Counted from the first letter of the stretch, positions 9,009 to 18,463 are shown. The stretch: 64,000 nt of DNA from Rs1 sp038900335 (GCA_038900335.1 JBBMRB010000005.1:124001-188000); one strand, 5' to 3'. Numbers and translations: made by a program. The notes: generated by a model not told the origin, from the sequence alone.

Positions 9009-9758
9009 AATGGTTATATTTTTAAACGTACACGTGAAGAATAAATAGCTGCTGCTATATAATAAGAAAAATTTCTTATTATAATCCTTTGTTTAAGCGC
9101 GAATGCTAAGTTCTGAATATAATTGTTTTTGATGTGTGACTTTTCTTTTGATCTTTTTTGGGGCGGTTCTTGTTGTTGTTTATTTAGATGCTCTATTTTA
9201 AAGCGCTTTATTATTGTATGAAATAAGAGGGCCGCCAACAGCTGTTAAAAGTTCGAAGTGAGGCAAAAAAACAGACTACCAACCCAATAGATGTATTAAT
9301 TCCTTCTTCTAGAAAAACAACACCGAGGCTATGCAAAAGGCTCTCCATGACTAAGCAATCTGTTTATATTATTTAAATTAACAGATGAAGCATCAAATAT
9401 TGATGAGACTGTTGGTGAATAAAAACTAGCCAGTTATCAAATTCTTTTATATATAGACTTAAAAGCGATATCAAAAACCTGTAATAAATATCGATATGAA
9501 TTTATGTGCACTTTTTTTAGGCATTTTATTGCTGTTTATTTAAACACTTAATTTTTTCTATATGTTTAAAAGTAATCGGCCTAAGCTAAATTAGCATTGG
9601 TATGGCCGATTCAATTGTTTATGCTCTTAGTGAGTTATTAATCAGAAACTAATTGATTTTTAGAACAATAAAGTGACAAGGATGAGATCTGATAAGTTAT
9701 CTATCAAATTAATAATTAGACAAAAAATTAATGAAATTAACTATTATGAGGCTGCATC
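9009..9758. other. Long intergenic region before the first TRAP operon
   Basis: No convincing gene in 750 very AT-rich bases; a 74-codon minus-strand frame at 9014-9238 has a low-complexity Lys/Gln-rich product and no ribosome site and is not accepted. A nested inverted repeat stands out at 9574-9611: AATCGGCC (9574-9581) pairs with GGCCGATT (9604-9611), and GCTAA/TTAGC pairs within the loop. The ribosome site GAGG for the next gene is near 9750. Confidence 0.5.
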
Positions 9759-10739
9759 ATGAGAAAGAAAACTTTAATTGCTAATATTTTGTTTTGTTTG
9801 AGTCTGGGTGGGGCTGCGCAAGTTCAAGCCGAAAGAGTAGTAAATTTTGCTCACTCACTTTCAGATGAATCACATTTTTCGGTAGGGGTTGATGCTTTTA
9901 AAACAACATTAGAAAATTTAAGTAACGGAGAGTTTAAGGTTACTGAATATAGTGCAGGCGCACTTGGCGGAGAGAGAACATTAATCGAAGGTTTACAGAT
10001 AGGTACTGTAGATGCAATTTTAACCTCGACAGGTCCACTGGGTAACTTTGTTCCTCAGACTTATGTTTTCGACCTCCCTTTTCTTTTTGAAGATTACAAA
10101 GAAGCTAGATGTGTATTAGATGGGAAAGTTGGAGATGATGTCCTTGATATGATTAGCCAACATGGAATTAAAGCTATGGCTTGGTCAGAATCAGGCTTTA
10201 GGAATATTACAAACAGTGTAAAACCCTTAATAACACCTGAAGATTTCTCAGGTGCGAAAATTCGCACTATGGAAAATGAAATTCATATGGATACGTTCCG
10301 AGCACTTGGAGCAAACCCTACACCTGTAGCGTTTCCTGAACTATTCACAGCTTTACAACAAGGGACTGTAGATGGGCAAGAAAACCCTATTAGTGTTATC
10401 GTCTCTAGTCGATTTTCTGAAGTTCAAAAAAATCTATCTCTAACAAAGCATGTATATACAGCTGGTGTGCTGATGCTTTCAAATAGTTTGTACGCCAGCC
10501 TGTCAGATGAAGAGAAATCTTGGTTTGAACAAGCAACTAAAGCATCGATAACTGCAACACGAGATCAAATTAGTTTAATGGAGGTTGATGGATTGGCGCT
10601 GCTTAAAGAACAAGGTGTGAAAATTGAAGATTCAATCGATAGAGCTGCATTAAAAGAAAAAGTCAAAGTTGTCTATGACGATTTCTCTGAAGAGTATGGT
10701 CTAGATCTTTTAACTCAAATTCGTAATAGCGGTTGTTAA
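9759..10739 (+). CDS. TRAP transporter substrate-binding protein, DctP family
   Basis: Periplasmic solute receptor of a tripartite ATP-independent transporter for organic acids. A Sec signal peptide covers about residues 1-24 (ends AQVQA before ERVV). The family signature region GAKIRTMENEIHMDTFRALGA-like (near 165-185) with the arginine that holds a carboxylate, and FTALQQGTVDGQENP, is clear. Length 326 aa is normal. It is the first gene of a P-Q-M operon followed by an MBL-fold hydrolase. The ligand is probably a carboxylate or sugar acid, but the exact compound is unknown. This gene and the next three use more A/T-ending codons than the flanking genes (visible by eye), which hints at a different origin. 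Confidence 0.92.
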   Translation: MRKKTLIANILFCLSLGGAAQVQAERVVNFAHSLSDESHFSVGVDAFKTTLENLSNGEFKVTEYSAGALGGERTLIEGLQIGTVDAILTSTGPLGNFVPQTYVFDLPFLFEDYKEARCVLDGKVGDDVLDMISQHGIKAMAWSESGFRNITNSVKPLITPEDFSGAKIRTMENEIHMDTFRALGANPTPVAFPELFTALQQGTVDGQENPISVIVSSRFSEVQKNLSLTKHVYTAGVLMLSNSLYASLSDEEKSWFEQATKASITATRDQISLMEVDGLALLKEQGVKIEDSIDRAALKEKVKVVYDDFSEEYGLDLLTQIRNSGC

Positions 10740-10828
10740 TATAGTTTTAATTATCAGGCCCTAAGCGAATAAGTAGTTTACGGTCTGATAGTTGAAGTAA
10801 GTATCACCACTCTGCGAGGGGGGAAGTA

Positions 10829-11335
10829 ATGGATTTATTCTTAAGAGTAGAAAAAAACATTACAAATATTGCGCTTATAGCATCAATGATAATGTTAACT
10901 ATTTCTGTAGCGTTAGGCTTTTATCAAGTAGTTACAAGATTTATATTTAATGCACCCTCAGAATGGTCAGAGGTCGCGTCCATATCACTTATGGTATGGT
11001 CTGTTTTTTTGGCATCAGCACCAGCTTTTAAGACGGGGATGATGATGTCAGTTGATGTTATATATAGGTATGTTCCAAATAATAAAGCACTGTATTTAAA
11101 AGCATTTATTGGTATATGCTGCCTGTCGATTATTTTGCTATTAATTTGGTTAGGCTGTGACTTGGCTTATAGAGTTCGATTTCAAATGGTTGCCGGATTA
11201 AAAATATCTATGTCTTGGGTCTATTCAGCACTACCAGTAGGTTGTATGTTTTCGTTTTTTGCTATTTTAGGGAACCTTGTTCACGCTTTGAACGAAAGAA
11301 AGAAACCTTCGAATCTTGAAAGGGTTTTATTATGA
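10829..11335 (+). CDS. TRAP transporter small permease, DctQ family
   Basis: Small integral membrane subunit, 168 aa with four predicted membrane helices (about 15-38, 48-68, 88-110, 130-150) and the family motif around FNAPSEWSEVASISLMVW. It bridges the DctP receptor and the DctM channel. A clear ribosome site, GAGGGGGGAAG, precedes the ATG. The stop codon overlaps the start of the dctM gene by ATGA, showing translational coupling. It is 89 bases after dctP. Family identity is certain; the substrate is not known. Confidence 0.9.
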   Translation: MDLFLRVEKNITNIALIASMIMLTISVALGFYQVVTRFIFNAPSEWSEVASISLMVWSVFLASAPAFKTGMMMSVDVIYRYVPNNKALYLKAFIGICCLSIILLLIWLGCDLAYRVRFQMVAGLKISMSWVYSALPVGCMFSFFAILGNLVHALNERKKPSNLERVLL

Positions 11336-12606
11336 GTATTGCTATAGGCTTCGCTTTAATTGTTTTTTTTGCTTTAGGAGTTCCGATAGCAATATCGATT
11401 ATTATCGCTAGTTTCATCGGTATCGAATTTTTCAGTAATCTACCTCTTTTATTAATTGCACAAAGAATGGTTACAGGAATCAATAGTTTTCCTCTTTTAG
11501 CTATTCCTTTTTTTATTCTTGCGGGTAACTTAATGTCTGCAGGAGGTATATCTAAAAGACTGGTGGATCTAGCAAAATCAATTGTAGGCGGCTTTCAAGG
11601 CGGTCTTGCGATGTCATGCGTAGTAACATGCATGATGTTTGCTGCAGTATCCGGTTCCAGTATAGCGACAACATTTGCTATAGGGTCAATTTTGATACCT
11701 GCAATGGTTAAGCATGGTTACCCTCGTCCTGTCGCAGCATCCGTACAGGCATCTTCTGCTGAACTTGGTGTATTAATCCCTCCGTCTATTCCTTTGATAC
11801 TTTTTGGTGTCAGTACGGAAACATCAATTGGCCAATTGTTTATTGCTGGTATCGGCCCCGGCCTATTAATTGCGGTAGCGCTAATTATTTTCGTTTACTG
11901 TTATTGTAAAATTAAGGGCTATGGGCTTAATGATAAAGATGACAGTTTGAGTTTTGTCAGTGCTTTAAAAGGATCCTTAATTCCTTTGTTAATGCCTGTA
12001 ATTGTTGTTGGTGGTATATACGGAGGTGTATTTACACCGACAGAAGCTTCTGCTGTTGCTGTCGTTTTTGCCTTAGTAATAGGATGTTTTGTATATAAAG
12101 AATTATCATTTAAAACCCTAACGGATGTTCTTAAAAAAAGCGTAATATCATCTTGTACAGTTATGATGATTATTGCTGCGGCATCACTATTTAGTTTTTT
12201 ACTAAGTCGTTCAGGATTTTCTGCTGATTTAGCAGAGTGGGTAACTGAAACATTTTCAAATAAATACACTTTTTTAATAGCGATAAATATCGTTTTACTT
12301 ATAGTTGGAATGTTTGTAGAAACGGCATCCGCAATTCTTGTTTTAGCCCCAATCCTTACGCCGATTGCTATTTATTTTGGCGTAGATCCAGTACATTTTG
12401 GATTGATTATGGTGACTAATTTAGCACTGGGTATGTTCACTCCTCCTTTGGGCGTTAACTTATTTGCAGCATGTTCTGTTGCAAAAGTTTCAGTAGATCA
12501 AATACTACCTTCACTGTTGAAATTTGTAATAGTTATTTGGTTCTGTTTAATGGCAATAACATATATACCATCAATTACATTATTTTTACGTGATGCAGTG
12601 TATTAG
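11332..12606 (+). CDS. TRAP transporter large permease, DctM family
   Basis: Large membrane subunit that carries the Na+-driven solute flux, 424 aa with about 12 membrane helices, normal for DctM. Family landmarks are LLAIPFFILAGNLM, the SSAELGVLIPPSIPLILFG segment and MFTPPLGVNLF near the C-terminus. It starts inside the dctQ stop (ATGA overlap) and is followed 25 bases later by an MBL-fold hydrolase gene, so all four genes are probably one operon. Contrast with the second TRAP system of this window, whose M subunit is twice as long. Confidence 0.93.
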   Translation: MSIAIGFALIVFFALGVPIAISIIIASFIGIEFFSNLPLLLIAQRMVTGINSFPLLAIPFFILAGNLMSAGGISKRLVDLAKSIVGGFQGGLAMSCVVTCMMFAAVSGSSIATTFAIGSILIPAMVKHGYPRPVAASVQASSAELGVLIPPSIPLILFGVSTETSIGQLFIAGIGPGLLIAVALIIFVYCYCKIKGYGLNDKDDSLSFVSALKGSLIPLLMPVIVVGGIYGGVFTPTEASAVAVVFALVIGCFVYKELSFKTLTDVLKKSVISSCTVMMIIAAASLFSFLLSRSGFSADLAEWVTETFSNKYTFLIAINIVLLIVGMFVETASAILVLAPILTPIAIYFGVDPVHFGLIMVTNLALGMFTPPLGVNLFAACSVAKVSVDQILPSLLKFVIVIWFCLMAITYIPSITLFLRDAVY

Positions 12607-12631
12607 TTTAAAAATAATTTTAGGTTTATAA

Positions 12632-13513
12632 ATGAAGAATTTAGATAATGGTTTAAGTGCGTGGAAGATGAAATCAAATCATAACAATATGATTGAGTTA
12701 CAATCTAATTCTAATACGCTTAAAAAAGTTGATGTTGAAATTGCTTTCTATGGAAGTTCCGCCTTTAAGATAACAACACCTAATGGCCTGTCAATTATGA
12801 TAGATCCCTGGAGAAATCATCCAGCACGAGGCTGGGATTGGTATTTTAATGATTTTCCGTTAACAAAAGTAGATATAGGTGTAAGCACTCATGCTCACTA
12901 TGATCATGATGCATTACATCGATTAGATGCAAATGTTATTTTAGATAGATTGATTGGCAAATATGAATTTTCTGATGTGAATATTTATGGGATTGCTGAT
13001 AAACATTCTACAGATGGGTGCTGCTCTTTATATGATTATAAAAAAGTCATGCGTGAAATACATGGTGTCAATATAGAGCCACCAAATAATCCTAGGTCTT
13101 GGGATAATTGTATTATTGTTATAGAAACTGCAGGGATACGAATTGTTCATTGGGGCGATAACAGAAGTGATCCACCGGAAGAAGTATGGGAAAAGATTGG
13201 TGAAATTGATATTGCATTATTACCGATAGATGATTCCGAACATGTGATGGGTTTTTCTGGAATTGACAATATAATAAATAGGCTGCAGCCAAAAATAATT
13301 ATTCCTCATCATTATTATATTTGGGATGTTGTGCAGAGGCAGAGCACATTGCTTAATGTGAATAAGTGGATTGAAAGCAGAGAGAATGTTAACGTTCTCA
13401 ATAGCGCTAGTATTTCTTATAATAAAGGTAATATCTCGCGTCTAGACAAGCAAATTCATTTTTTTGGTGATAATGTCATGTTTGATAAAAAGGCATGGAG
13501 AGAAAATGGCTAA
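12632..13513 (+). CDS. MBL fold metallo-hydrolase (UlaG-like)
   Basis: Cytosolic metallo-beta-lactamase-fold hydrolase. The HxHxDH metal motif is seen as His87-Ala-His89-Tyr-Asp91-His92 (STHAHYDHDA); later metal ligands probably include the VHWGDNR aspartate and the IPHHYYIWD histidine. The YGSSAFKI and IDPW elements near the N-terminus are those of the COG2220/UlaG group, which contains L-ascorbate-6-phosphate lactonase. Length 293 aa. The gene directly follows a TRAP transporter, so it may act on the imported compound or its phosphate or lactone; this is inference. No leader peptide. The ribosome site is weak (AGG about 8 bases before ATG). Confidence 0.82.
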   Translation: MKNLDNGLSAWKMKSNHNNMIELQSNSNTLKKVDVEIAFYGSSAFKITTPNGLSIMIDPWRNHPARGWDWYFNDFPLTKVDIGVSTHAHYDHDALHRLDANVILDRLIGKYEFSDVNIYGIADKHSTDGCCSLYDYKKVMREIHGVNIEPPNNPRSWDNCIIVIETAGIRIVHWGDNRSDPPEEVWEKIGEIDIALLPIDDSEHVMGFSGIDNIINRLQPKIIIPHHYYIWDVVQRQSTLLNVNKWIESRENVNVLNSASISYNKGNISRLDKQIHFFGDNVMFDKKAWRENG

Positions 13514-13560
13514 TGCAATAGTTTCTATAGGCTACTTAATGTAAATTTAATATTCGTTTT

Positions 13561-13592
13561 ATTAAAGTGTCATGATAATTAGGCACTTTAAT
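13561..13592 (+). terminator. Likely terminator of the TRAP/MBL operon
   Basis: Stem ATTAAAGTGTC (13561-13571) with GGCACTTTAAT (13582-13592), one G-T pair and a 10-base loop, 48 bases after the MBL gene. It is followed by ATTATCTTT, a weak T-rich tail. Confidence 0.5.
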
Positions 13593-13777
13593 ATTATCTT
13601 TAAAGTCATTATTCGAGTGTTTTTCGAATGATACTCATCATGGATTTATTATTTATCTAAGCTATAAGAAACATTCTGTTTCGAATCTGTGCACTATCTT
13701 TTGAGTTTTGTTGTGTCTGTACATGCCTAAGTTGGCATTCTAAAATAGCGTTTAGAATATCTAACTAATAGTCATGA

Positions 13778-15274
13778 ATGCGTGAGCCAATGAATAATAA
13801 AATCCCTATTATCGAGTTATCAGCCGATTCGCCTGCTAATCAAGCTAAAACTATTAATGCCAGTACTGCGAACGCAGCTTTGCACTCGAGTAATGTCGTA
13901 CTCGCTGCAATAAACGCTGGAAAAATATATACCAAGCAAGTGCAGGGTTATTATCAGAAATTGCGACAGAGAATAAATTTCTTATTGTTGGCATTGTTTT
14001 TTTTATTACCGTGGATTGATATTGCAGGGCGCCAATCTGTCTTGTTTGATCTCAGTGCGCAGCGCTTTCATATTTTTAATGTTACTTATTGGCCGCAAGA
14101 AGGTGGTTATTTAGCAGGGCTATTACTGTTAGCTACGTTTTTGTTGGTTGCATCAACAGTGGTAATAGGTAGAGCGTGGTGTGGGTTTGTTTGTCCACAA
14201 ACTGTTTGGACTGTAATTTTTATGTGGCTAGAGCAAAAATGTGAGGGTGATCGCAACCAGCGAATCAAGCTTGATAAGCAAGCAATGAATATAACAAAGC
14301 TCAGTAAAAAAATACTTAAGCATATACTTTGGCTAATTGTTTGTGTCATCACCGCGTATACCTTTGTCGGCTATTTTTATGATGTCAGTGACTTAGTTGT
14401 AGAGTCCTTCACCATGGATGTGCATTATTTGGCAGTTTTCTGGATTATCTTTTTTATTTTAGGAACTTATTTAAATGCTGGTTGGCTAAGGGAGAAGGTC
14501 TGTTTACACATGTGTCCATATGCGCGCTTTCAAGCTGTTATGTATGCTAAAGATACTTTAGTGGTCAGTTATGATAGCCAGAGAGGGGAGGCTAGAGGTA
14601 AGGCCAGCGCCAAGGCGCAAATAAGCTCAGATCAACAAAATAAAGTGCAGGGCGATTGTGTAGATTGCGGTTTGTGTGTCAATGTTTGCCCAGTAGGCAT
14701 TGATATTAGAGATGGTTTGCAGTACCCGTGTATCAACTGCGGTTTATGTATTGATGCTTGCGATAAAGTGATGATCAAAATGGGCCTCAAACCTGGGTTG
14801 ATTAAATTTAGTGCGCAGCAACCATCACATAAATCTCGTCACATGTTGTTTTTTGGCTATGCTGTCCCCAATATCTTTGTGTTATTCGCTGCTTTGTCGC
14901 TATTAGCTTGCCTAGGGTTTAGCTATAGCATACTCAGTAGAGCTGATTTAGCTATTGATATTCGCAAGCAAAGATCTGGGCAGCTCTATCATCGTGTCAG
15001 CGGTGGTATTGAGAATATCTATACTTTAAAAGTTAAAAACTTAGCCAGTTCACACAGTGAATTTGAGCTTGGTTTGGTATCAGCAGCGCCGCTGCAATTA
15101 AAGTCTGAAAAGATTTTGCGGATAAAAGAGGGCAGGGAGGGAACGTTTGTCGTACGAGTTTGGGGCGCTAGCGCTGATATTAACTCCTATAAACAGATTA
15201 TTACTTTTAAGTTAACTAACGTGACGTCTAATTGGCAAATAACAAAGCCATCAACTTTTATCGCACCAAATTAA
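13778..15274 (+). CDS. ccoG: Cytochrome c oxidase accessory protein CcoG (RdxA/FixG family)
   Basis: Membrane-bound iron-sulfur protein needed for copper delivery during cbb3 oxidase assembly. Visible are a cytosolic N-terminus, membrane helices near 66-82, 112-132, 178-198 and 215-232, the GRAWCGFVCPQTVW motif (131-144), two 4Fe-4S ferredoxin clusters (about 293-303 CVDCGLCVNVC and 319-331 CINCGLCIDAC), a further helix near 355-378, and the C-terminal Ig-like FixG domain. 498 aa is close to family length. The N-terminal 45 residues before the conserved KIYTKQVQGYYQKLR are poorly conserved in the family; the ATG at 13790 is an equally possible start. No ccoNOPQ, ccoHIS or FNR-box is near, so this copy is isolated from the oxidase genes. 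Confidence 0.93.
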   Translation: MREPMNNKIPIIELSADSPANQAKTINASTANAALHSSNVVLAAINAGKIYTKQVQGYYQKLRQRINFLLLALFFLLPWIDIAGRQSVLFDLSAQRFHIFNVTYWPQEGGYLAGLLLLATFLLVASTVVIGRAWCGFVCPQTVWTVIFMWLEQKCEGDRNQRIKLDKQAMNITKLSKKILKHILWLIVCVITAYTFVGYFYDVSDLVVESFTMDVHYLAVFWIIFFILGTYLNAGWLREKVCLHMCPYARFQAVMYAKDTLVVSYDSQRGEARGKASAKAQISSDQQNKVQGDCVDCGLCVNVCPVGIDIRDGLQYPCINCGLCIDACDKVMIKMGLKPGLIKFSAQQPSHKSRHMLFFGYAVPNIFVLFAALSLLACLGFSYSILSRADLAIDIRKQRSGQLYHRVSGGIENIYTLKVKNLASSHSEFELGLVSAAPLQLKSEKILRIKEGREGTFVVRVWGASADINSYKQIITFKLTNVTSNWQITKPSTFIAPN

Positions 15275-15288
15275 TAAATTTAAATTAA

Positions 15289-15331
15289 GGGTTTTACCTA
15301 TAAAAGGTCAAGCTTTTATATAATAAAACCT
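15289..15331 (+). terminator. Extended hairpin after ccoG, probable terminator
   Basis: Inner stem TATAAAAG (15299-15306)/CTTTTATA (15313-15320) and outer stem GGTTTTA (15290-15296)/TAAAACC (15324-15330), separated by a small internal loop. It sits just behind the ccoG stop. There is no strong T-run after it. Confidence 0.45.
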
Positions 15332-15554
15332 GTTTCATCAGGTAATAGCAGGTCTACTTTATGCTGTTCTCGTTGAGAAATTCATCAAGTAAGAGTTAAT
15401 GTCTTAGTTTAGATGTTATTGCAATTTTTGGCTGGAAAATCAAAAAACAACCAGGATGGTTTCAGTAAAATAGAATTATAACGTAATCAAATGTCATTAT
15501 TGTTTTTAGTTTTCTTAAGAAACACAGCAATATATTTATTCTTAGAGGTTTACC

Positions 15555-16781
15555 ATGTTTAAGAAACGCAATTTATTATCTGTCGCTTTGTTAGCGGCAA
15601 CTTTTCCAGCTGTTGCTGCAAGTGATGCAGTGCAAGGACAAGGTTTTTTTGCAGACTCTAAGGTTAATCTTAACCTTAGAACATTTTATTTTAATAGAGA
15701 TAAAGTCGGTGCGACAGATGCAAAAGCATTATCGCAAGCACTGAGATTAGACTTCGAATCAGGTTACATCAATAATATTATCGGTTTTGATGCCTCTGTT
15801 TTTTCATCGTTAAAGCTTAGCGGGGAGAGAGGGGAAGGCGGAACAGGTATATTAAACGATAACGGTAATGCACAAGAGAGTTACACTAAAATTGGACAGG
15901 CGGCTATTAAACTTAAGCTAGGTGAAAATACTAAGTTTAAAGCGGGTCGTGTTGTGATTGATTATCCGCTATTAAATGATTCAGATTCACGTGCTACACC
16001 CAGTGCAACGCAAGCAGCGATTTTAGAAACGAATATTGAAAATGCTAAGTTTTACGCTGTTTGGTCAGATAGAGCTTCATCGAAAACAAATGATAGTTTT
16101 GAAAAATATACCGATAGCAATGGCGATGACTACGATGTAAAAACGGTCGGCGCCAGTTATCAATTTCATAACGGTGTCTCTGTTGATGTCGCTTATGCTG
16201 AAGCTGAAGATGTGTTAAATCAAAAATACGTAAAGGTAAGCTACCCGTGGCAGTTATCTGATAAGACCTCATTAAATTTTGATGGTTTTTATTATTCAGG
16301 TGAAGCCGATGGCAGTGCTCAAGGGCACGTCGGTGCCGATTATGACAGTGATCTATACAACGTAGCGGCACAGCTTAAGCATGACAACACTAAATTGACA
16401 CTATCGTATCAGCAAGTTAATGGTGATGAGTATGAAGAGACATGGGGCGCAGACGATGATAACGGCCTTAATACATGGAACTCTGTACAGCGTTTAGATT
16501 TTGATAGAGCAGACGAGAAATCTTGGCAGTTAAGACTCGATTATGATGTTAAACAAGTCAAAGGCTTAAGTTTGATGACGCGTTATACACGTGGCGATAA
16601 CATCGATAACGGCACTTCATCAGAAGGTAAAGAGTGGGAGCGAAACTTTGAAGTTAAGTATGCTTTCCAGCAAGTGGATGGCTTATCTCTTCGTTTGAGA
16701 AACTCGACCGTTCGTTCAACAGAAACAGTCGATACTAACGAAAATAGATTGATCTTAAATTATAATATCGCATTTAAATAA
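15555..16781 (+). CDS. OprD-like outer-membrane porin
   Basis: Outer-membrane beta-barrel of the OprD/OpdA porin family, which gives passage to amino acids, sugar acids or aromatic acids. A signal peptide ends near residue 22 (AAVAAS). The mature part begins with VNLNLRTFYFNRDK and shows alternating hydrophobic/polar strands, and it ends with ILNYNIAFK, a typical OMP C-terminus with terminal aromatic residue two places before the end. 408 aa is normal. A ribosome site AGAGG is present at about 15543-15547. It stands between ccoG and the second TRAP system with terminators on both sides, so it is transcribed alone. Supplying outer-membrane passage for the TRAP substrate is plausible. Confidence 0.85.
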   Translation: MFKKRNLLSVALLAATFPAVAASDAVQGQGFFADSKVNLNLRTFYFNRDKVGATDAKALSQALRLDFESGYINNIIGFDASVFSSLKLSGERGEGGTGILNDNGNAQESYTKIGQAAIKLKLGENTKFKAGRVVIDYPLLNDSDSRATPSATQAAILETNIENAKFYAVWSDRASSKTNDSFEKYTDSNGDDYDVKTVGASYQFHNGVSVDVAYAEAEDVLNQKYVKVSYPWQLSDKTSLNFDGFYYSGEADGSAQGHVGADYDSDLYNVAAQLKHDNTKLTLSYQQVNGDEYEETWGADDDNGLNTWNSVQRLDFDRADEKSWQLRLDYDVKQVKGLSLMTRYTRGDNIDNGTSSEGKEWERNFEVKYAFQQVDGLSLRLRNSTVRSTETVDTNENRLILNYNIAFK

Positions 16782-16795
16782 TAATTTAACACCCC

Positions 16796-16823
16796 AAAAA
16801 GAGGTTTTTTTAACCTCTTTTTT
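16796..16823 (+). terminator. Rho-independent terminator of the porin gene
   Basis: An 11-bp stem, AAAAAGAGGTT (16796-16806) and AACCTCTTTTT (16812-16822), with a 5-T loop and a T-run after it. It lies 15 bases after the stop codon. Confidence 0.85.
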
Positions 16824-17213
16824 AATAGACATGCGCTCGGTACAACTGATGATGAATATCAGCTTGTGTCGAGCTGATCGCTGTTATTAAAGAAAATTTT
16901 GATCAGTAAATGCAAAAGCATACTACGGATTAGTGTTTTGTTTGGCCTATTTTTGATCGCCCCAAATATATAAAGCTTGACTCGCTACACCCTCCTTCAA
17001 TTCTACCAAAAACGGTTTATCTATTTTATTGATTGGCTCATATCTAATTGAATTTACGCTGATAAATAAGTACTAAAATCAAAAAAATAATTTACTCTTC
17101 ACTAAAATTCTGCTGTACTAGAGCGGTTTTGTGATCTACATAGATTTAATCGTACACTACGAATGCTAATCAACCATCATTGGTTAAAAAAATAATAATT
17201 AGGAGTTACCTTC
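16824..17213. other. Intergenic region before the second TRAP system
   Basis: About 390 bases without a gene. The region holds the promoter of the TRAP receptor gene, but no unambiguous promoter or operator was identified. A ribosome site TAGGAG is present at about 17200-17206. Confidence 0.4.
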
Positions 17214-18308
17214 ATGAAAAGACGTGATCTTTTGAAAACAGGTTTAGCTGGTATAGGTGGTGTTGCCGCTGCTGCTACAATTTCAGCACCGGCCATTGCC
17301 AAAGAGCGTATGGAAATTAACATGGTTTCTACCTGGGGAAGAGATTTTCCTGGTCTAGGAACAGGTGCACAACGTTTTGCTCAACGTCTATCTGATATGA
17401 GTGATGGCCGTATAGTCGTTAACTATTTCGCTGCGAATGAAAGAGTTAAAGCATTTGATGCGTTTGATGAAGTTGCATCAGGCAACGCTCAAATTTACCA
17501 TGGAGCTGAATATTACTGGAAAGGTAAACATCCTGGTTTTGCTTATTTTACCTCTGTTCCTTTTGGCTTAACATGTAGTGAAATGAATGCATGGATCCGC
17601 TTCGGTGGCGGTCAACAACTATGGGATGAACTGGCTGCAGAATATGGCTTAAAAGGCTTAATGTGTGGTAACACTGGCGTTCAAATGGGCGGTTGGTTCC
17701 GTAAAGAAATCAACTCAGTTGATGATTTTAAAGGTTTGAAAATGCGTATGCCAGGTCTTGGTGGCGACGTATTAGCTAAATTAGGCGCATCACCAGTATC
17801 ATTGCCTGGTGGCCAAATATATGAAAACTTAGTATCTGGTGCTATCGATGCAACTGAGTGGGTTGGTCCTTGGAATGACCATATCATGAAGTTCTACGAA
17901 GCAGCTAAATACTACTACTTCCCTGGAATGCATGAGCCAGGTGCGATGCTTTCTATCGGTATGAACAACGAATGGTGGCAGAGCCTATCAAAAGCTGACC
18001 AATTGATGGTAGAAGCTGCATCTTCGATGGAAAATGATGTGATGTTCGCTGAATACAATGCTAAGAACAGTTTGTACTTAGATAAATTGGTTAACGAGCA
18101 GGGCGTTAAAGTACGTGAGTTTAGCGATGACATATACGATGCCTTCGGTGAAGCTTCTGAAGAAGTATTTGAATCAGTTAAAACGCACAGTGATCTAGCT
18201 AAGCGTATTCACGAGAGCTTTGAAGCAGCACGTTCTAATATTGGCCGCTGGTCTACATTGTCTGATCAGGCTTATGTACGTCAACGTAACCGTGTATTAG
18301 ATCTTTAA
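17214..18308 (+). CDS. TRAP transporter substrate-binding protein, TakP/FcbT1 type
   Basis: Periplasmic receptor of the COG4663 group (the mannitol/chloroaromatic annotation, which includes the 2-oxo-acid receptor TakP). The N-terminus MKRRDLLKTGLAGIGG is a twin-arginine signal, cleaved near APAIAKE (residue 30), so it is probably exported folded by Tat. Internal marks are YHGAEYYWKGKHPGF, GVQMGGWFRKEI and the MRMPGLGGDVLAKLGASPVSLP region with the carboxylate-binding arginine. 364 aa is normal for this subgroup and longer than ordinary DctP. A strong hairpin follows it, before the Q and M genes, which would keep receptor mRNA more abundant than the permeases. A small 2-oxo acid or similar carboxylate is the likely substrate class. 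Confidence 0.92.
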   Translation: MKRRDLLKTGLAGIGGVAAAATISAPAIAKERMEINMVSTWGRDFPGLGTGAQRFAQRLSDMSDGRIVVNYFAANERVKAFDAFDEVASGNAQIYHGAEYYWKGKHPGFAYFTSVPFGLTCSEMNAWIRFGGGQQLWDELAAEYGLKGLMCGNTGVQMGGWFRKEINSVDDFKGLKMRMPGLGGDVLAKLGASPVSLPGGQIYENLVSGAIDATEWVGPWNDHIMKFYEAAKYYYFPGMHEPGAMLSIGMNNEWWQSLSKADQLMVEAASSMENDVMFAEYNAKNSLYLDKLVNEQGVKVREFSDDIYDAFGEASEEVFESVKTHSDLAKRIHESFEAARSNIGRWSTLSDQAYVRQRNRVLDL

Positions 18309-18320
18309 TAGCGCTGTATC

Positions 18321-18353
18321 AATATGCGGGCAATTAGCCCGCATATTTGTTTT
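18321..18353 (+). terminator. Intra-operon hairpin between TRAP receptor and permease genes
   Basis: Perfect 11-bp stem AATATGCGGGC (18321-18331)/GCCCGCATATT (18337-18347), 5-base loop, followed by TGTTTTAT. The position, behind the receptor and before the permeases, fits partial termination or mRNA protection. Confidence 0.75.
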
Positions 18354-18463
18354 ATACCTTTATTAAGCAATACCTAAGCTTAGTATGTAAATATAATTTA
18401 CAAATAGGTGCTTTGGCTTATCCTGCTGAAGTTATATAATTTAGTACAAGTCGGCGCAAAACT

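Noticed and set aside
9014..9238. 74-codon minus-strand open frame after the antiporter gene
   Set aside because: Low-complexity basic product, no ribosome site, no recognisable domain; more likely chance in AT-rich DNA.
13640..13777. FNR/ANR box upstream of ccoG
   Set aside because: No TTGAT-N4-ATCAA-like sequence was found in the intergenic region.
16045..16371. 108-codon minus-strand frame inside the porin gene
   Set aside because: His/Arg-rich composition typical of an antisense shadow; the porin frame is clear.
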